Shown here one piece after another: positions 4,922 through 5,420 of a DNA stretch of 5,420 bases (positions within the stretch are counted from its first letter, which is position 1; each line of letters begins with the position of its first letter). The notes beneath the pieces are model-generated. The model saw only the letters and a list, made by a program, of their open reading frames with translations, had not been told where the DNA came from and ran no database searches. The stretch comes from Hyphomicrobiales bacterium (GTDB lineage: Bacteria; Pseudomonadota; Alphaproteobacteria; Rhizobiales; Beijerinckiaceae). The stretch is taken from NCBI GenBank assembly GCA_003567055.1, contig PXAW01000038.1:1-5420 (forward strand), read 5' to 3'. A program made the position numbers and the translations under genes.

Positions 4922-5420
4922 ATGGTCGCGCTACCTCCCGAGCGGGAATGCATACCCGTGAAGACAAGGATGGAGCGCGTGGGCGTCGTCGTACCTTTCG
5001 AAGACAAGGCCGAGCCCGGGATCGGGCGTCTCGTCGATCTGACCAGGGCCGATATGGAGCGTGTCAACGCGATGATCCTGTCGCGGACCGGCTCCGAGGT
5101 CACCATGATCCCGGAAGTTGCCAACCACCTGATCTCGTCAGGCGGCAAAAGGCTGCGCCCGATGCTGACGCTCGCCACGGCGCAGCTCACGGGCTACGAG
5201 GGCGCCGGCCACGTCAAGCTCGCCGCCGCCGTCGAGTTCATGCACACCGCCACCCTCCTGCACGACGATGTCGTCGATGAAAGCGACATGCGGCGCGGCA
5301 AGGTCGCGGCGCGCATCCGCTGGGGCAATGAGGCGAGAGTGCTCGTGGGCGATTTCCTGCTCGGCCAGGCCTTCCGCATGATGGTCGAGGTGGGCAGCCT
5401 GCGCGCGCTGGAAATCCTCT
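4922..5420 (+). CDS. ispB: Long-chain trans-polyprenyl diphosphate synthase, IspB type, N-terminal half
   Basis: The enzyme adds isopentenyl diphosphate units to an allylic primer, making the octaprenyl or decaprenyl tail of ubiquinone. About 166 residues are present out of roughly 340 usual for the family, and the frame is open at the right edge. Visible motifs, numbered from 4922, are SSGGKRLRPML (72-82), which binds diphosphate, and the first Asp-rich motif DDVVD (115-119) inside LLHDDVVDESDMRRG, which is almost identical to E. coli IspB. The second Asp-rich motif lies beyond the window. The fifth residue before DDVVD is Ala110, a small residue consistent with long-chain products, but chain length cannot be fixed. 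The start is uncertain. The ATG at 4922 has AAAGG 4 bases upstream. The ATG at 4970 has no properly spaced site. The GTG at 4979 has AGGA 8 bases upstream and would give a protein beginning GVVVPFE, which resembles the N-termini I recall for related proteins. The gene is divergent from the DUF2007 operon. Confidence 0.93.
   Translation, partial: MVALPPERECIPVKTRMERVGVVVPFEDKAEPGIGRLVDLTRADMERVNAMILSRTGSEVTMIPEVANHLISSGGKRLRPMLTLATAQLTGYEGAGHVKLAAAVEFMHTATLLHDDVVDESDMRRGKVAARIRWGNEARVLVGDFLLGQAFRMMVEVGSLRALEIL

Noticed and set aside
1..5420. CRISPR array, tRNA, insertion sequence, retron or defence system
   Set aside because: No regularly spaced repeats, tRNA cloverleaf, transposase motif, reverse transcriptase motif or terminal inverted repeats were found on either strand.

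Overview
The window is GC-rich (about two thirds G+C by eye) and looks alphaproteobacterial, probably Hyphomicrobiales. The best clue is the start of a long-chain polyprenyl diphosphate synthase (IspB type) transcribed divergently from a DUF2007 gene and a TrmN6-like methyltransferase gene, an arrangement I associate with that group. The taxon is an inference from protein flavour and gene order, not from a marker gene.

Layout, left to right. Positions 1-780 (minus) hold the N-terminal 260 codons of a protein that runs off the left edge. It is Gly-rich and acidic, has no Cys or Trp, and matches no family I know. Positions 781-945 are its upstream region and contain a very AT-rich island (about 16% G+C over 811-905) that contrasts sharply with everything else. 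Positions 946-3138 (minus) encode a PAS-PAS-GGDEF-EAL protein. Its GGDEF domain looks active, but its EAL domain has lost most catalytic residues. Positions 3216-3710 (minus) encode a YjaB-like GNAT acetyltransferase, 3712-4482 (minus) a TrmN6-like N6-adenine methyltransferase, and 4482-4709 (minus) a small DUF2007 protein. These three genes abut or overlap by a base and read as one operon, DUF2007 -> methyltransferase -> GNAT. The GGDEF gene follows 77 bases later and may be read through. Positions 4710-4921 are a divergent intergenic region with an imperfect 17-bp palindrome. From about 4922 (plus), ispB begins and runs off the right edge.

Functionally, the right half is housekeeping: quinone side-chain synthesis and probable tRNA modification, with small companion genes. 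The GGDEF-EAL gene adds c-di-GMP signalling. The left edge looks like accessory DNA, with less GC-biased codons, a low-complexity product and an AT-rich promoter region. I see no tRNA, rRNA, CRISPR array, insertion sequence or defence system. No clearly new multi-gene system is visible. The most notable items are the degenerate EAL domain and the unidentified left-edge protein with its AT island.
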